The notes under the pieces were generated by a model, which was not told the DNA's origin, made no database searches, and saw nothing but the letters and a program-made list of their open reading frames with translations. DNA of 64,000 bases from Krasilnikovia cinnamomea (lineage in GTDB: Bacteria; Actinomycetota; Actinomycetes; Mycobacteriales; Micromonosporaceae). A program made the translations under genes and the position numbers. Positions 38,642-46,824 of this stretch are shown one piece after another (the stretch's first letter is position 1; each line of letters starts with the position of its first letter). Where the stretch lies: the NCBI RefSeq assembly GCF_004217545.1, contig NZ_SHKY01000002.1, positions 124,001 through 188,000 on the forward strand, given 5' to 3'.

Positions 38642-39997
38642 TCAGCCTGCCAGGGCCGGCTCGCGGTCGTCCTGGTCTCTGGCAACCGCGGCGGCGCCGG
38701 TGTCGGTCGACACGACCGCCACGGTGCCGGCCGACCTGGACGACTGCGCCGGCACGGTTGGTACGGGCGGGCCGGCGCTCGTCACCTGGCCGGTGTCGGC
38801 CTCAGCGGCTGGCGCCGTTCCCTCCTTGACCCGCAGTTCCTGCAGGCGCTCGGCCGTGAGCAGCCCGTCCTTGCCTGCCTTGCGGATCTTGCTGATCGTC
38901 CGCGGTGCCACGGACAGGCGGTCGGCCAGCTCCTCGTTCTTGGCATCAGGGTCGGCCTGCATCGCCTGCCAGATGGTCAGCCACTGCTCGTAGAACTTCA
39001 CCGTGGCCGGGGTGTCCACCACGGTCGTGTCGGCCGGCTTCACCGCTTTGCGTGCCGCGTGCCGGCCCCCTGCGGCCGGCGCGACGGTGCTGACCGCAGC
39101 GTCGTCTCGCTGCCCGGCGTCGGGCTCGACCGGCGACGAGCTGGTCGAGGTGGGCACGGCCGGCGCCGCAGCTGCTGCTGGGATCAGCGCAGCCAGGACT
39201 GCGGGGTCGGTGAGCCGCTCGACCTGCCCGGCCTGGCCAACCCGCCGCTGGACCTCCAGGAACTCCTCCGGGGTCGCCGCCAGGCTCAGGAGCGCGAGCT
39301 TCGTCGACGTCCTCGTCTTCTGCTTCGGGGTCAGCGGGGTGTTGTGCAGGCGGTGGGCCAGCATCGTCATCTTGTGCAGGCGCCGCTCCGCTGCCATCCG
39401 GTCCAGGTCGGGATCGTCGTCCGGGATGATCCAGCCGCGGCGCTCGGCGATCCGGCGTGGGGAGTGCGCGAAACGGCCGCGGCGCACGCGCCGGCCGGCG
39501 GCGGTCAGCGCCGCCCACCACATGAAGAAGATGATGCAGGGGATCGCCAGCCGCAGGATCTGCTCGGTGGTCGTGTGCGCGTTGCTGGCGACGACCACTC
39601 CGGACATCACGGCGATCACCGCCGCCACGTGCAGCATCGGGCCCGTGTCACCCGGCGTGATCACCTTGCCGTCAGGCCCGTACACGGTGCTGCTGCGGTA
39701 CTGGTCCGCCGCGATGCTGGTCGCGGTCAAGAAGCAGATCTCGAACACCGCGAACACCAACACTGCGAACAGCGGCGGCAGTGCGAGGTCGCCGACCGCG
39801 ATTCGCCACATGCCCTCGGCGTTGAGCATCAGCGCCAGGTTCATTGACGCCGCCAAGGCCATCGGCCGTAGCGGGCGACCGGTGCGCTTGACCCACACGA
39901 TCATGACCAGCAGCAGCGCCATGCCCATGACGCCGGCTACCGCGAGCAGCGGCACGGCGTAGTCGGACAGGAACGTGGTCAGGTCCGTCCAGCTCAC
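38642..39997 (-). CDS. Membrane protein with C-terminal HTH, Spd/DUF2637-like
   Basis: This 451-residue protein starts at GTG 39997 behind AAGGAGACGC, overlapping the upstream stop (GTGA). It has about five membrane helices in the first 190 residues (VPLLAVAGVMGMALLLVMIV, LFAVLVFAVFEICFLTAT, MLHVAAVIAVMSGVVVAS, LAIPCIIFFMWWAALTAAG). A cytoplasmic part follows, with KNEELADRLSVAPRTISKIRKAGKDGLL near residues 365-395, a helix-turn-helix of the Spd/SpdA type. Actinomycete plasmids carry Spd proteins for spreading between mycelial compartments; the layout fits, but the assignment is tentative. It borders the repeat-rich region. Confidence 0.6.
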   Translation of the reverse strand: MSWTDLTTFLSDYAVPLLAVAGVMGMALLLVMIVWVKRTGRPLRPMALAASMNLALMLNAEGMWRIAVGDLALPPLFAVLVFAVFEICFLTATSIAADQYRSSTVYGPDGKVITPGDTGPMLHVAAVIAVMSGVVVASNAHTTTEQILRLAIPCIIFFMWWAALTAAGRRVRRGRFAHSPRRIAERRGWIIPDDDPDLDRMAAERRLHKMTMLAHRLHNTPLTPKQKTRTSTKLALLSLAATPEEFLEVQRRVGQAGQVERLTDPAVLAALIPAAAAAPAVPTSTSSSPVEPDAGQRDDAAVSTVAPAAGGRHAARKAVKPADTTVVDTPATVKFYEQWLTIWQAMQADPDAKNEELADRLSVAPRTISKIRKAGKDGLLTAERLQELRVKEGTAPAAEADTGQVTSAGPPVPTVPAQSSRSAGTVAVVSTDTGAAAVARDQDDREPALAG

Positions 39998-40278
39998 CGT
40001 GCGTCTCCTTCCTCGACCATGTCCGGCAACCCGGCCAGCTGCGCCGCCTTCTGACGTTCGTGGCGCAGCTGCGCCAGGTACGCCGGCAACTGGTCGCGGT
40101 TACTGATCGCCAGCAGCAGCAACGCATCGATCAGCTCGTGCTTGTTGATCCGGGCGCCGCGTTGCAGCCACTCCTCGTCGACAGCGGCGTCGAACCGCTT
40201 CTCGATGTCGGCGCCGTGGTACAGGGTGTTGCGCTTCATCTCAGGGAAGGTCGGGCTCTCTGTCACCGGCGCGTTCAT
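39994..40278 (-). CDS. Small helical plasmid protein, possible DNA-binding
   Basis: This 94-residue protein uses ATG at 40278 (MNAPVTES) behind GGGGGAGTGGCC; the frame is open further upstream but without a start signal. It is helical and charged: MKRNTLYHGADIEKRFD, INKHELIDALLLLAISNRDQL, PAYLAQLRHERQKAAQL. NKHELIDALL resembles the second helix of ribbon-helix-helix proteins. The stop overlaps the GTG of the Spd-like gene. Repeated 13-mers upstream (40321 and 40348) could be its binding sites. Confidence 0.6.
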   Translation of the reverse strand: MNAPVTESPTFPEMKRNTLYHGADIEKRFDAAVDEEWLQRGARINKHELIDALLLLAISNRDQLPAYLAQLRHERQKAAQLAGLPDMVEEGDAR

Positions 40279-40320
40279 GGCCACTCCCCCGCGTTCGCGA
40301 ACAAAATCATGATCGCGGAA

Positions 40321-40360
40321 GCGTATAACACGTTGGACCTGGCGTACGCGTACAACACGT
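40321..40360. promoter_or_regulatory. Two direct 13-bp repeats in a divergent promoter region
   Basis: GCGTATAACACGT (40321-40333) and GCGTACAACACGT (40348-40360) differ at one base, with starts 27 bp apart. They lie between the divergent genes at 40278 and 40625, in a region of about 345 bp without other genes. An operator for an autoregulator (40278 or 40625 product) is likely. Confidence 0.6.
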
Positions 40361-40589
40361 AGTACATGCCCTCCTTTCAGGAGGCCGGGCACGGCCACGC
40401 CCGTCGCCCCCCGGCCGCAGGCTAAGGAGCCAGCCTCGGCCGACCCCAGCCTGATTGCCCACTGGAATATCGCGACTTCCTACAGCGAACAGACCCCCCG
40501 CTGACTTGCGGGTTCGTGAGCAACGGCTGACCTCCGGGGCGCCGCATCCCCCGAGCGAGTTGCAGTATGAGCCACCTGAAGGGGAACTC

Positions 40590-40618
40590 TTCAACTATAA
40601 AAATCTGGTTTGTATAGT
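40590..40618 (+). promoter_or_regulatory. Promoter for a leaderless HTH gene
   Basis: TTCAAC (40590-40595), a 17-bp spacer, and TATAGT (40613-40618) make a good sigma-70 type promoter. The ATG of the HTH gene is only 6 nt after the -10 box, and there is no ribosome-binding site. The mRNA should therefore begin at or near the start codon. Confidence 0.65.
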
Positions 40619-40624
40619 GATCCG

Positions 40625-41290
40625 ATGACGTCGAACAGGCAGGCGCCCGCGGATGACGACGATCCGCTGCTGTGGTCGGAGGACGCCGCCAAGCGGGCCC
40701 ACCTCGCCCGGTCGACCTGGAGCTACTACAAGCACAAGAACCTTCTGCCCCCGCCGGACGATCCCGACGACGAGCATCAGGGCACGGATGTGTCGAAGTA
40801 CCGGCGCCGGCCGCGTTGGCGGGCGTCCACCGTCGACGCGTTCGTAGCGAACCGACTCGGCCGGGGCCATCGCTCCGACTTGCGCAAGAAGAAGGCTGAC
40901 CGGCGCGAGCGGGACGCGGCCGCGCTGGCCGAACCGACCCCGGAGGTGGCGCCCGCCCTGCAAGCGTGGCTGGAGGCCAACCACACAGCGGTGCTCGAGG
41001 TCGCCGAGGCCCTCAGCGACTGGCGAGAGGACCTGGTGGCAGCGTCTTCGACGCCGGAGCTTCTCGCCGAGGCGATCGATGCCGCCGGGGCCGCGGTCTA
41101 CGGCAGGGGGCCCTCGAAGGCCCTGGCCAGCGCTGTCGTGCGGGCCATGGGACTCGCACTGGGTCACTCTCCCCAATCCAAGCCGATCGGCCTCGACCCG
41201 GACTCCGAGGTGAGCCAGGCCCTGGTCCGGCATCGACACCTGCGCGATGAGTTCAACCGCCTCGATACCCGTAAGCTCGACTACTCGTGA
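40625..41290 (+). CDS. HTH protein with helical C terminus
   Basis: This 221-residue protein starts at ATG 40625 and is probably translated from a leaderless mRNA. The N-terminal part (LWSEDAAKRAHLARSTWSYYKHKNLLPPPDD, then RRPRWRASTVDAFVANR) resembles an excisionase- or MerR-type winged helix with an ending that selects its DNA site. The remainder is helical (LEVAEALSDWREDLVAA, LASAVVRAMGLALGH). It is coupled to the endonuclease VII-like gene by a GTGA overlap. It probably regulates the plasmid maintenance region; the DNA target is unknown. Confidence 0.68.
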   Translation: MTSNRQAPADDDDPLLWSEDAAKRAHLARSTWSYYKHKNLLPPPDDPDDEHQGTDVSKYRRRPRWRASTVDAFVANRLGRGHRSDLRKKKADRRERDAAALAEPTPEVAPALQAWLEANHTAVLEVAEALSDWREDLVAASSTPELLAEAIDAAGAAVYGRGPSKALASAVVRAMGLALGHSPQSKPIGLDPDSEVSQALVRHRHLRDEFNRLDTRKLDYS

Positions 41291-42189
41291 AGGCCGTCGA
41301 GTTGCGAGGCACTCAGGAGCCGGCGTGCTGGAGTTGGCCTGTCCCGGAGTTGCTCGGCGAAGCGGCCCTCAGCCCACTCCTCGCCCGACACGGCCTTCGG
41401 CCGCATGTCAGCCGCAATGCCGCCGCCGAGCCTGCGGCTACCTGGAGATTTGTCGACTTCCACGCAGGACGCTGCGCGATCTGCGGACAGCCCACCGACC
41501 TTCTGGTCGTCGACCATGACCACGAGACGAGGGCTGTCCGAGGCTGCGTCTGCTACCCCTGCAACGCGCTGGAAGGCCGCGCGGACGCGGACCTACCGGT
41601 GATCGCGTCGTATCGGGCGCGTCCGGCGGCCGAGGTCTTCGGATCCCACGAGCGCTTCGCTGGAAACGGCGCCTCGCAGCGCATTCTTCGCGCTGTACAC
41701 GCCGCCGCCCGCGCACGGCGGTATCGCGAGCTGCGCATCCGCGACGTCAGCAGCAGCCTGCGCCGGCTGGCGGCAATCCCTTGGGTCATTCAGGACGCCG
41801 ACGCCACCCACCGGTGTCTCCGACTGGAAGCCACGTGGCGAGTGGTCAGGCAGCACACTCCCCAACCCGATGAGGAGCTGCTCGACGCCCTCGTCACAGC
41901 CCTGCTCCTTGCCCACCAACTGAAGGCGACCGACGGCGCGCAGCTCGACCCGGAATTCCTGTGGCTTTCCATCCCTCACCTGTGCGTCGGCACCCCCAAG
42001 GGACTAGGGCGAGGATGTCCCCGCGCTCCACTTCTTGACCTAGTGCCACGACTGCCTTCGCCCCAGTTCCCCGAGTCGCCGCACTCTTCTGGTCCCCGTC
42101 TTTACCGCGGTAAAGACCGCTCCGAGGCTGGGTGGACTGCGACCAGAAGGGCCCCGGCTCGCCTCACGGCGATCCTGGCCCTTCTTTGA
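41287..42189 (+). CDS. Endonuclease VII-like HNH nuclease with unusual C-terminal extension
   Basis: This 300-residue protein starts at GTG 41287 in a GTGA overlap. Residues about 57-98 form the recombination endonuclease VII motif: CAICGQPTDLLVVDHDHET, then VRGCVCYPCNALEG. It has two CxxC zinc pairs and the catalytic DHDH. Family members cut branched or damaged DNA. The last 65 residues (from GTPKGLGRG) are Pro/Arg-rich and unlike the family. Their DNA contains a 20-bp palindrome identical to the parS-like sites (42098-42117) and an intrinsic terminator (42145-42187). The true end may once have been near 42005, where another frame stops. Confidence 0.75.
   Translation: MKAVELRGTQEPACWSWPVPELLGEAALSPLLARHGLRPHVSRNAAAEPAATWRFVDFHAGRCAICGQPTDLLVVDHDHETRAVRGCVCYPCNALEGRADADLPVIASYRARPAAEVFGSHERFAGNGASQRILRAVHAAARARRYRELRIRDVSSSLRRLAAIPWVIQDADATHRCLRLEATWRVVRQHTPQPDEELLDALVTALLLAHQLKATDGAQLDPEFLWLSIPHLCVGTPKGLGRGCPRAPLLDLVPRLPSPQFPESPHSSGPRLYRGKDRSEAGWTATRRAPARLTAILALL
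42098..42117. other. parS-like palindrome 1 (20 bp, perfect)
   Basis: GTCTTTACCGCGGTAAAGAC is a perfect 20-bp palindrome. The central 16 bp (CTTTACCGCGGTAAAG apart from the outer bases) recur at 44365 and 44430, so the three sites surround the parAB genes. It lies inside the 3' end of the endonuclease gene and downstream of parB. Confidence 0.82.
42145..42187 (+). terminator. Intrinsic terminator at the end of the endonuclease gene
   Basis: The arms AGAAGGGCC (42145-42153) and GGCCCTTCT (42177-42185) pair perfectly over 9 bp around a 23-nt loop, followed by T residues. The structure overlaps the last codons of the endonuclease VII-like frame. It faces the convergent parB gene. Confidence 0.6.
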
Positions 42190-42232
42190 CAAGTGCAGCC
42201 CGCACGCTTCCGTACGGGCGCGACGACAGCGC

Positions 42233-43282
42233 CTACCCTGGCTCGTTTACCTGCTCGCGCAGAAGTTCTTGGGCCAGCTGGCGAAGCTCGTCCGCCGGCA
42301 GTGCCTCACGCAGCTTCGCCGCCACCGCGACGGGATTTCCGCCTAGCCTTCGCCAGGCGGCTGCCGCGGGAGTGGGGCGAGCGGCCTTGGTGAACTGGGT
42401 GGGAATCTGCGGACCGTTCGCGTCATCTTCGGCGAGGCCGTTGCGGCGCTGCCATCGGTGCAGGGCCTCGATCTGCCGTGCCTCGTCCCAGTCTTTGCGC
42501 CACCCCCGCACCTCGCGCAGCGGCAGCCGCCGCTCCTGGTCCTCTGCCCGCATGGCGTCCTGGACCTCGGGCGCAAGGCGCAGCAGCGCCCGACGCTGGG
42601 ACACCCAGCCCTCGGTCTTGTGCAGTTCGTCGGCGACGGCCCTGGCGGATCCGCATTCGGTGACCATCTGCTCCAGGGCGCGGGCCTCTTCGATCGGGTC
42701 GAGATTCTCCCGGTCGATGTTCTCCGCCGCGGTCACCTTGAGGAAGACCAGACGGGAGGTCGCGTGGTCGTCGTTGACGACCACGTCGATGCTCGGCAGG
42801 GCCGCCAGCACGATCGCTGCACGGCGGCGGCCGCCGGCCACCTGCACGTACTGGGCTGAGCCGATCGTGTTCGCGTGTTCGGGGAAGATCTTCGTGAACG
42901 CGGCCGCGGTGACGACCGGGACCGGCTGCAGTTGCCCGCATTCCTTGACGGAGGTCGCCAGCTCCACCACCTTGCTTGACCCACGCCCGAAGTCACGGGT
43001 GTTCAACGGGTTGGGTGCGACGTTCTCCACCGGCTGCGCCAGCACGCCACCGACCGGAGTCGTCGACGCCACTGCGGGTAGCGGCCGAACGCCGGCCACT
43101 GGTGCGCCAACAGCGGTGGCCGTGACGTGGGTGCCCAGTTGCTGACCGAGCACGCGCGGGTGATCTGGCGCGGGGATCTCGCGGGTACCGCGCCCGCCCT
43201 TGTTCCTGGCCCGGGCGTTTTCCTTACGGGCGCGCAATCCCGAGGCGGGGGCGTGCTGCTCCTGTTCAGGCTGCTCGGACAT
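42233..43282 (-). CDS. parB: Plasmid partition protein ParB
   Basis: This 349-residue protein starts at ATG 43282, overlapping the end of parA by 17 bp. A basic, Ala/Gly-rich N terminus, typical of the ParA-stimulating tail, is followed by the ParB core. Core motifs are PNPLNTRDFGRGSSKVVELATSV, YVQVAGGRRRAAIVLA (the GERR-type CTP-binding box), VTAAENIDRENLDPIEEARAL, and the HTH SARAVADELHKTEGWVSQRRALL. It should bind the TTTACCGCGGTAAA palindromes flanking the operon and load ParA for segregation. C-terminal helices (ADELRQLAQELLREQ) fit dimerisation. Confidence 0.9.
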   Translation of the reverse strand: MSEQPEQEQHAPASGLRARKENARARNKGGRGTREIPAPDHPRVLGQQLGTHVTATAVGAPVAGVRPLPAVASTTPVGGVLAQPVENVAPNPLNTRDFGRGSSKVVELATSVKECGQLQPVPVVTAAAFTKIFPEHANTIGSAQYVQVAGGRRRAAIVLAALPSIDVVVNDDHATSRLVFLKVTAAENIDRENLDPIEEARALEQMVTECGSARAVADELHKTEGWVSQRRALLRLAPEVQDAMRAEDQERRLPLREVRGWRKDWDEARQIEALHRWQRRNGLAEDDANGPQIPTQFTKAARPTPAAAAWRRLGGNPVAVAAKLREALPADELRQLAQELLREQVNEPG

Positions 43283-44126
43283 AGCTGACCACCGTCTCCC
43301 CCACTTTGTGAAGCTCGTCGACCAAGGTTCGGGCCTTCTTGGGCACCGGCGTCGTGGCAGTGACTGCCATGCGCCGGGCCCTGGTGGTTAGCCACCGGTA
43401 TTCGCCGATCTCGGGTCCGATCGGCACCTGCGCCTCGCCAGCGGCGCGTTCGAGTTGGGTGATGTACCGCTCGGGGGGACTCAGCGGGATCCGGTTCGGC
43501 ACCACCAGCAGCGGATAGGACTTCAGCTCCCGCAGCATCTTCTTCGCCGCTGCCATCTCGCGTTCGCCGAGGACGGTCGGCATCAGGATGAGGTGTGACG
43601 CTGCCACCGCGCCTAGCGTGGAGGGCACCCCGCCCGGGTGGGTGTCGACCACGACCGGGCGGCCAAGTTCCCGTCCCCAGTGCGCGGCCCATCCCCCGAC
43701 GGCCTTCGCCATCTCCTTGGCCGAAGGCTGGCTGTCGCTGAAGAGGCTGGAGCACGGCACGAGGTCAGGGCGCCACGGGCCGCCGGCCAGCGGTCGGGGA
43801 GTTCGCCCGGCCTCCAGTGCGTCGAGCAGGGGAGAACGCATCCGTTCTTCCTCGTTGTAGCCCCAGGCGACGGTGGCGTTGCCGTCGTCCCAGTCGAGGT
43901 CGAGCAGGATGGCTCCGAGCAGGTACGCGACCTCGTAGGCGAGGAAGGTCTTGCCGACGCCACCCTTGTACGACGCGACACTCACGATGCGACCCGCGAG
44001 GTCAGCGGGCGTCAGTCCGTATTGGGCGAGCCAGGATCCCTTACCGCGGTCCCGCTCGGGCGTGCTGTGTCGCCCACCGGGAACCTCGTCGGACAGGTCT
44101 GGTTCGTCGTCATCATCGTGCGTCAC
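43266..44126 (-). CDS. parA: Plasmid partition ATPase ParA
   Basis: This 286-residue protein starts at GTG 44126. It has the deviant Walker A SVASYKGGVGKTFLAYEVAYLL near residue 48-60, Walker A' ILLDLDWDDGNATVAWG, and Walker B RPVVVDTHPGG. In the last, ThrHis replaces the usual Thr/Ala after Asp. ParA ATPases bind DNA non-specifically as ATP dimers and move plasmids with ParB-parS. The His after the Walker B Asp is an oddity of this subfamily. parB follows with an overlap, and two palindromic sites lie 240-320 bp upstream. Confidence 0.9.
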   Translation of the reverse strand: MTHDDDDEPDLSDEVPGGRHSTPERDRGKGSWLAQYGLTPADLAGRIVSVASYKGGVGKTFLAYEVAYLLGAILLDLDWDDGNATVAWGYNEEERMRSPLLDALEAGRTPRPLAGGPWRPDLVPCSSLFSDSQPSAKEMAKAVGGWAAHWGRELGRPVVVDTHPGGVPSTLGAVAASHLILMPTVLGEREMAAAKKMLRELKSYPLLVVPNRIPLSPPERYITQLERAAGEAQVPIGPEIGEYRWLTTRARRMAVTATTPVPKKARTLVDELHKVGETVVSYVRAA

Positions 44127-44364
44127 GGGGGTTTGGCTCCTGCGAAGGGTCGATTGGTGTCATCTCCGTACCACAACGCCGGTGGCTGCGCATCTATCCA
44201 CGCCACGACGTCATGCGGCACACAGCAGCCGCGAGCGGCGGGAAACGTCAACGGTGACGGGCATCGCGGCGTCACTCCACGGGCGGAACCCGCCCGGGTG
44301 AGCAACTGCAAGCAGCGATTGTTGGCCTCCTCGTCACCGCTTCGTCCGGCGCGCCATTGCGCGA

Positions 44365-44380
44365 CTTTACCGCGGTAAAG
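44365..44380. other. parS-like palindrome 2
   Basis: CTTTACCGCGGTAAAG, 16-bp perfect palindrome, identical in its core to the sites at 42098 and 44430. It lies 240 bp upstream of parA. Confidence 0.82.
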
Positions 44381-44429
44381 ATGGCCTCCTCCTGGCGAAT
44401 GGCGGGTCTGGACCGGGGAGGGCGCCGGA

Positions 44430-44445
44430 CTTTACCGCGGTAAAG
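44430..44445. other. parS-like palindrome 3
   Basis: CTTTACCGCGGTAAAG, 65 bp from site 2 (six helical turns). The flanking bases GA before and AT after are also shared with site 2, which suggests a duplicated site. Confidence 0.82.
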
Positions 44446-44471
44446 ATTGGGGCGCTCCCCTCTTCCCGGCC

Positions 44472-45794
44472 TCACGCCAGGCCACCCTCGTCGTCGGCGG
44501 CCCTCGTCTGCGTCGCACGGCGCGACGCCCGGCTGGCGCCGAGGATGTGGGCGGGGTCGCGGTCGAGGTTGTGGCGGTCCCGGTCGTAGCGGCGGGTGGT
44601 GCGGGGGTCGGCGTGGCCCATGGCGTCCTGGACGTCCTCGAGGGGGACGCCGGCCTGGCGGGCGCCGGTGGCGAAGGCGTGTCGTAACGAGTGCGGGGAG
44701 AGCCGCTTGGCGGCGGGAATGCCTGCAGTCAGGGCGAGGCGGCGCAGCCAGGTGAACACGTTCGGTTCGGCGAGCCTGCCGGGAGTTCCGTCGGTGCTGG
44801 TGGTGGCGAACAGCGGGCCGGTCAGCGCGTCGACGGCGCAGCCGGTGGCGGCGGCGCGGGCGGCGAGGTAGTCGTCGAGGGCTTCCAGGGTGTGTGCGGG
44901 CAGTGGGCGTTCCCTCTGCTGGGAGCCTTTGCCGACGAACCGTAGGGTGCGTTGTCCGGCGTTGTAGCTCAGGTCGTCGAGGTCGCGGGCGAGGGCTTCG
45001 CCGATCCGTAGCCCTAGGTCGGCGAGCAGCCGCAGCAGCGCCCGGTCGCGCAGCGCCGCCAGGTGCCGCGCCTGCTGGCGCGGGCTCGGCGTGGCCTCCC
45101 AGCTCGCTTGACGCGCTTCAGCCTCGATGTCGGCGTGGGCGAGCAGCTGGTCGACCTCGGCGAGGGTGAGCCCGACGGTGCGGGAGGTGTGCGCGGAGAC
45201 AGCGGGCCGGCTGATCGCGGTGAGGGGGTTGCGGGGGATGCGGCCCTCGGTGTTGGCGATCAGGTGGGTGTACCAGCTGGACACTGAGGCGAGTGCTCGG
45301 GCGACGGTGCTGGGCGCGGCGCTTCGCCCGCGGGTGCCGTGCAGTTCCCGCCAGACCCGGAACTGGCTCAGGTCGGTGGGTCGGGCGGTGAGTGGGTCGA
45401 GGCGTTCGAGTTGGCACCAGTCGAGGTAGGTGCTCAGGTCGCGGCGGTGCGCGATGGCGGTGTGCTGGGAGCGGCCCCAGGCGTCGAGGTTCCAGGCGAC
45501 GGTGAGCCGGCGGATGCTGTAGCGGCTGCCGTCGTCGGCGGGCAGGCCGGGCAGGCCAGCGGCCCAGCGGGCGATCTGCCGGGTGGCCGCGGCGAGTGGG
45601 CCGGAGAGGTCCGGCCCCGTGGCGGTCGCGGACGCCACCACGCCGAGCGGGGCGGGCGTGGCTGGGCGCGGGGGAGGAGCGACCGTCGGAGCCAGGGGAG
45701 CGGCCAGGCCGGACTCGGCGCCGGGCACCCCGGCTGTCGTGGTGTGCGGTGCAGCCTCGGCGGCTGGCTGTCCGGGCGGACGGGAGGTGGTCAT
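44472..45794 (-). CDS. Tyrosine recombinase (XerC/D-like)
   Basis: This 440-residue protein uses ATG at 45794 (MTTSRPPGQ), the start with a plausible GCGGAG site. After an Ala/Pro-rich N terminus come a core-binding SAM-like domain (RDLSTYLDWCQLERLDPL, VARALASVSSWYTHLI) and the catalytic domain: Arg in DLGLRIGEALARDL, Lys in RFVGKGSQQRERPLP, SPHSLRHAFATGARQAG, and GHADPRTTRRYDRDRHNLDR with the nucleophilic Tyr. All catalytic residues are present. Next to parAB it may resolve plasmid dimers; integration into the chromosome is an alternative. No attachment site could be identified. Confidence 0.9.
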   Translation of the reverse strand: MTTSRPPGQPAAEAAPHTTTAGVPGAESGLAAPLAPTVAPPPRPATPAPLGVVASATATGPDLSGPLAAATRQIARWAAGLPGLPADDGSRYSIRRLTVAWNLDAWGRSQHTAIAHRRDLSTYLDWCQLERLDPLTARPTDLSQFRVWRELHGTRGRSAAPSTVARALASVSSWYTHLIANTEGRIPRNPLTAISRPAVSAHTSRTVGLTLAEVDQLLAHADIEAEARQASWEATPSPRQQARHLAALRDRALLRLLADLGLRIGEALARDLDDLSYNAGQRTLRFVGKGSQQRERPLPAHTLEALDDYLAARAAATGCAVDALTGPLFATTSTDGTPGRLAEPNVFTWLRRLALTAGIPAAKRLSPHSLRHAFATGARQAGVPLEDVQDAMGHADPRTTRRYDRDRHNLDRDPAHILGASRASRRATQTRAADDEGGLA

Positions 45795-45820
45795 GTCGTG
45801 CTCCGCTCGTGTCTCGGCAC

Positions 45821-46696
45821 TCAGACCAGCCGGGCTCTGATGGCTTGCATACGACGGCCGACGTTCTCTTCCCACAGCTGCAGCGGTAGATCTGACCGGG
45901 TTCCCATGCCACCGGCGGTGAGCCGGCGACGCAGTTGCCGATACGCGACCAGCGCCAGTTCGACGTTCTCCGTCAGTTGCCGCGGGGTGAGGGTCCACAC
46001 GGTAGGGCCGGACGCGGGGGTGTGCAGCCGGCTCAGCAGCCCGGTCATCTCGCCGTGGGTGACCCCGGAGTACAGGCTGTAGATGACCTTGTACAGGTTC
46101 GGCACGCTGCCGGCGAACAACGCCTGGACCCGCGCGGTCTTCGACGGCGACTTTTCCCCATCGATGGCGAGGTTCTTCCCGCTGCCGGTCAGTGACAGGC
46201 CGAGGTCAGTCACGTGCGTTCGCACCGTATCGAGATGGGTCTGCGCTGCAGCCTTCTGCTGAGAGGTGCCGACCTCGTTGGTGATCTTGAGGGCGGTGCT
46301 GGATTCGTCGACGATCACCAGGTACGCGCGGGCCACCCGCTGGCGCACGGTGATCTGCGGATCGGTCAGCCAGAACGCGGTGGCGGCGTTCTCGAACGCG
46401 GCCCGGGCGAGGACCGTCTGCCCGAAGATCGGCAACGGCGAGTCCAGGAGCTTGCGGATGCCAGCGATCAAGTCATCGACCGCGATCATGCCCAGCTGCG
46501 CCATCTCGAAGGCATAGGTCGGCTCTGTCGCGCCCCAGGCCACGCCCTGCGCGCCGAGTTCGGTGTTGGCCAGGTCCGCGTCGAAGGGCGAGGACGGCCG
46601 GGGAACCCAGAACCCTGGCTCGAGATCACGCCGCACAGCCCTGCCGGTCAGCTCGAGCGTCTCCTGCAGCAACGCTAAGAACCGTTCGGTCTCCAT
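45821..46696 (-). CDS. Protein of unknown function (291 aa)
   Basis: Start is ATG 46696, chosen for CAGGAGCGTGCAG just upstream (the frame is open to 46726). The protein is mostly helical: ERFLALLQETLELTGRAV, IGQ-like FGQTVLARAAFENAATAFWL, VARAYLVIVDESSTALKI, and SVPNLYKVIYSLYSGVTHGEM. The AAFENAATAFWL and YSxxxGVTHGEM segments resemble DUF5677-like or AbiV-like helical proteins that some genomes carry near defence genes. Not assigned. It is divergent from the coiled-coil gene at 46840. Confidence 0.55.
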   Translation of the reverse strand: METERFLALLQETLELTGRAVRRDLEPGFWVPRPSSPFDADLANTELGAQGVAWGATEPTYAFEMAQLGMIAVDDLIAGIRKLLDSPLPIFGQTVLARAAFENAATAFWLTDPQITVRQRVARAYLVIVDESSTALKITNEVGTSQQKAAAQTHLDTVRTHVTDLGLSLTGSGKNLAIDGEKSPSKTARVQALFAGSVPNLYKVIYSLYSGVTHGEMTGLLSRLHTPASGPTVWTLTPRQLTENVELALVAYRQLRRRLTAGGMGTRSDLPLQLWEENVGRRMQAIRARLV

Positions 46697-46732
46697 CTGC
46701 ACGCTCCTGACGACGCCCGGCGGCACCGATCC

Positions 46733-46824
46733 ATAGGATAATCGTCATTATCCTATACTACAATCAGCCTCACTTAGAGGTTAGGAAAGCAGCTAACCTG
46801 CTTGCGTCTCAGACTAACCTAACC
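46733..46824. promoter_or_regulatory. Divergent control region with two inverted repeats
   Basis: The palindrome ATAGGATAAT-CGTC-ATTATCCTAT lies at 46733-46756 (10-bp perfect arms). A second inverted repeat, AGGTTAG-N8-CTAACCT, lies at 46778-46799. Further CTAACCT units follow within CTAACCTAACCT near 46813. The region is AT-rich and lies between divergent genes at 46696 and 46840. This fits two overlapping promoters under one or two repressors. Confidence 0.7.

Larger units (their letters stand above)
44127..44471. other. Intergenic region upstream of parA with two parS-like sites
   Basis: These 345 bp between the recombinase stop and parA carry the palindromes at 44365-44380 and 44430-44445. 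No gene is supported. The parA promoter should be here; no clear boxes were fixed. Confidence 0.6.

Noticed and set aside
37431..38829. Several 100-220-codon frames in the repeat field
   Set aside because: Composition follows the TTGCGACC repeats, frames on both strands look alike, and no starts are supported.
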